A stretch of DNA of 64,000 nt, taken from Oscillospiraceae bacterium (GTDB taxonomy: Bacteria > Bacillota > Clostridia > Oscillospirales > Oscillospiraceae). The first letter of the stretch is position 1, and each line of letters begins with the position of its first letter. The translations under genes were made by a program, and so were the position numbers. The stretch covers positions 1 through 64,000 of the forward strand of contig JAFTMI010000033.1 of the NCBI GenBank assembly GCA_017452505.1, written 5' to 3'. The notes beneath the pieces are model-generated. The model had not been told where the DNA came from. It was given only the letters and a program-made list of their open reading frames with translations, and did no database searches. This document shows positions 61,950 to 64,000 of the stretch, in pieces.

Positions 61950-63977
61950 TTACCCCACACGCACAGCCGTTTTTACTTCTTTATCCGCCTTGATGCAAAG
62001 ATAAGTCAGCACGCCTGCAAAGGCCAGCACGAACAGACCGCCGCCGATAGCAGCGCCAACACTCAGTGCAGCAGGATCTACGATCAGCGTGCCAACGGTA
62101 TAAACCAAATAGCCCACGGTGTAGCCGGTGCCAAGCTGCAGGCCAACACCGCCCCAGAACCATTTCCGGTCATTAATTTCGGAGTTCATCGCGCCCAAAG
62201 CTGCAAAGCAGGGAGGCGTAAACAGGTTGAACATCAGGTAAGCCAAAGCAGCAACCTTGGTCATACCCACCATTGCGGCAGCAACCTCATTGCCGGAACC
62301 TACCATTTCCAGGTCATCATTGATGGCAAAGCCATAGCACACGGCCAGGGTGCCAACCACGTTTTCCTTGGCAATAAAACCGGTGACAGCGCCGGCAGCC
62401 AGCTGCCAGGCAGCAATACCCACCACAGGCACCAGGCAGACAGCAATGGGATTTGCAATGGTCGCAAGGATGGAGGTTTGCTCCATACCCTCCTCCACCA
62501 ACTGCAGACTCCAGTTAAAGGACTGCATAATATAAACAACGGCATTACATACCAGAATAATCGTGCCGGCCTTAACAATATAAGCCCAGCCACGGCTGCA
62601 CATGGAGATGCAGGCTCGCTTCAGAGAGGGCAGCTTATACTCGGGCAGCTCCATAATGAAGAAGGACTTGCGGTTCTTATGTCCGGTGATTTTATTCACC
62701 AGCAGCGCGCCCACCAAAATAATGAAGATACCGACAAAGTACATCATCGTACCTACCCAGCTTGCCTTGTTGAAGAATGCGCCGGCAAACAGGCCAATGA
62801 CCGGCAGCTTTGCGCCACAGGGCATAAAGGGGGCAAGCATAGCGGTAGCCCGGCGCTCCCGCTCGTTGCGAATGGTGCGGGCAGCCATAACGCCGGGAAT
62901 GGCACAGCCCGTGCCGATCACGAAGGGGATCACGGATTTACCGGACAGACCCACCTTCTTAAAGATGGGATCCAGCACCACGGTGGCCCGGGCCATATAG
63001 CCGCAGTCTTCCAGCAAAGCGATGAGGAAGTACATCACCATAACCAGGGGCAGGAAGCCAACAACCGCGGAAACGCCGCCGATGATACCCTCGGTGAGCA
63101 GGGCAACCAGGAAGTCGTTGCCACCGGCAAGCAGACCTGCCACCCATTCCTTGAACATATCAATGAGGGTCACAAGGCCGGGAATCGCCGTGCCGTTTGC
63201 AAACTCATAGCCCTCGGCGATCCACACACCAAGCCAGGCCTGAGAGATCTGGAACACCAGAAACATCACCACCGCAAAGATAGGCAAACCAACAACAGGG
63301 TGAGTCAGCACAGCGTCGATCTTATCCTGGAAATTCTTATCCTTGGTCAAGACCTTCCGCTTTTCCACGTCCTTAACAATGCCGTTTACAAAAGCATACC
63401 GCTTCCGGTCTGCCTCCTCCACAGCTTTTTTGCTGGTCAGATCCACCGCGCCCTGGTCATAGGGTGCTTTTTGACCCTTTCCGCTGACTTTCACCGCCGC
63501 TTGTACCAGCTCAATCATGTCCTCGTGGGAATTGTCGGTGGAAATCGTCTCCACCACAGGGCAGCCTAACTTCAAAGACAGGGCAATGGCATCAATGGTA
63601 GTTTTCTTTTTCTTGTTGATGTCCGTCTTGTTCAGCGCAACCACCACGGGAATGCCCAGCTCCAGCAGCTGGGTGGTAAAGAACAGGCTGCGGCTCAAGT
63701 TGGTGGCATCCACAATGTTGATAATGGCATCGGGCTGCTCATTTTTTACATAAGTACTGGTAACGCTCTCCTCCGATGTAAAGGGCGACATAGAATAGGC
63801 GCCGGGCAGGTCTACGGCGATCAATTCCTTGTCACCGGCATAGGCCTTCTTAATGGGGGCTTCTTTCTTGTCAACGGTGACGCCGGCCCAGTTGCCAACC
63901 TTTTCGTTGCGGCCGGTAAGCGCATTGTACATGGTAGTCTTGCCGGAATTGGGATTGCCTGCAAAAGCAATTCTCAT
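61950..63977 (-). CDS. feoB: ferrous iron transport protein B
   Basis: 675 residues. N-terminal G domain (GNPNSGKT, DLPGAYS, NKTD; about 8-165) and a helical switch, then two Gate regions in the membrane core (8 or more segments, about 240-660; VIPFVIGTGCAIPGVMAARTIRNERERRATAM). Imports Fe(II). A small Cys-rich gene follows. No feoA is visible; it may lie beyond the right edge. GGAGGAATCAAC site; start 23 bases from the window end. Confidence 0.95.
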   Translation of the reverse strand: MRIAFAGNPNSGKTTMYNALTGRNEKVGNWAGVTVDKKEAPIKKAYAGDKELIAVDLPGAYSMSPFTSEESVTSTYVKNEQPDAIINIVDATNLSRSLFFTTQLLELGIPVVVALNKTDINKKKKTTIDAIALSLKLGCPVVETISTDNSHEDMIELVQAAVKVSGKGQKAPYDQGAVDLTSKKAVEEADRKRYAFVNGIVKDVEKRKVLTKDKNFQDKIDAVLTHPVVGLPIFAVVMFLVFQISQAWLGVWIAEGYEFANGTAIPGLVTLIDMFKEWVAGLLAGGNDFLVALLTEGIIGGVSAVVGFLPLVMVMYFLIALLEDCGYMARATVVLDPIFKKVGLSGKSVIPFVIGTGCAIPGVMAARTIRNERERRATAMLAPFMPCGAKLPVIGLFAGAFFNKASWVGTMMYFVGIFIILVGALLVNKITGHKNRKSFFIMELPEYKLPSLKRACISMCSRGWAYIVKAGTIILVCNAVVYIMQSFNWSLQLVEEGMEQTSILATIANPIAVCLVPVVGIAAWQLAAGAVTGFIAKENVVGTLAVCYGFAINDDLEMVGSGNEVAAAMVGMTKVAALAYLMFNLFTPPCFAALGAMNSEINDRKWFWGGVGLQLGTGYTVGYLVYTVGTLIVDPAALSVGAAIGGGLFVLAFAGVLTYLCIKADKEVKTAVRVG

Positions 63978-64000
63978 GTTGATTCCTCCTCGTTTATCCT

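Overview
The window is a piece of chromosome from a spore-forming, Gram-positive anaerobe of the Clostridia, most likely a gut Oscillospirales-type bacterium. The evidence is the AGGAGG-type ribosome sites, a small acid-soluble spore protein, PPi-dependent phosphofructokinase, the diaminopimelate-dehydrogenase lysine route behind a lysine riboswitch, TrkAH, FeoB with its Cys-rich partner, and several dispersed repeat families. The assignment to an order is an inference from gene content only.

From 1 to 33.2 kb the sequence is mostly GC-richer core chromosome. In order it holds glycolysis genes (fba, cut by the left edge; pfp), a DeoR regulator divergent from an unusual glycerol-1-phosphate-dehydrogenase/propeller fusion, tspO, asnS, a CsoR-type regulator, an M14 peptidase, and an abcF-argS operon with a highly structured leader. 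A radical SAM/SPASM protein, a BspA-type LRR lipoprotein, a DUF2156/GNAT pair, a GH3 enzyme and the ATP-pyrophosphatase part of GMP synthase follow. The riboswitch-controlled dapA-dapB-ddh-lysA operon, a regulator / zinc-ribbon-LRR / protein-kinase operon, a small AT-rich islet (28.3-29.7 kb), trkA-trkH and a DtxR/MntR regulator complete this part.

From 33.45 to about 56.1 kb lies an AT-richer accessory region. A large serine recombinase sits at its left edge, with a relaxase and a MobC-like protein (a mobilizable element) close by. Then come a strongly predicted small RNA, a 40-codon gene, an ECF sigma factor fused to an extracellular domain, membrane proteins, small regulators, and a two-gene pair of a cytosolic protein and a four-helix membrane protein that looks like a RexAB/Kiwa-style defence module. 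Secreted Thr/Pro-linker proteins, an ECF sigma / DUF4367 / secreted-protein operon, a Fic protein lacking its catalytic His, a NACHT NTPase with a possible nuclease N-terminus, and a dead resolvase remnant follow. The right boundary of the element is not resolved.

From 56.4 to 64 kb core-type genes return: a spore protein, an endonuclease/phosphatase-family enzyme with a GH38 alpha-mannosidase, nagB under a palindromic operator, and feoB with its small Cys-rich membrane partner.

The best candidates for undescribed biology are the three-way-junction leader RNA of abcF-argS, a roughly 220-bp repeat whose central hairpin is kept by compensatory changes between two copies, the 42.9-44.4 kb two-gene module, the NACHT protein, the membrane-tethered sigma factor, and an ABC-F protein in which every element of one ATP site is lost.
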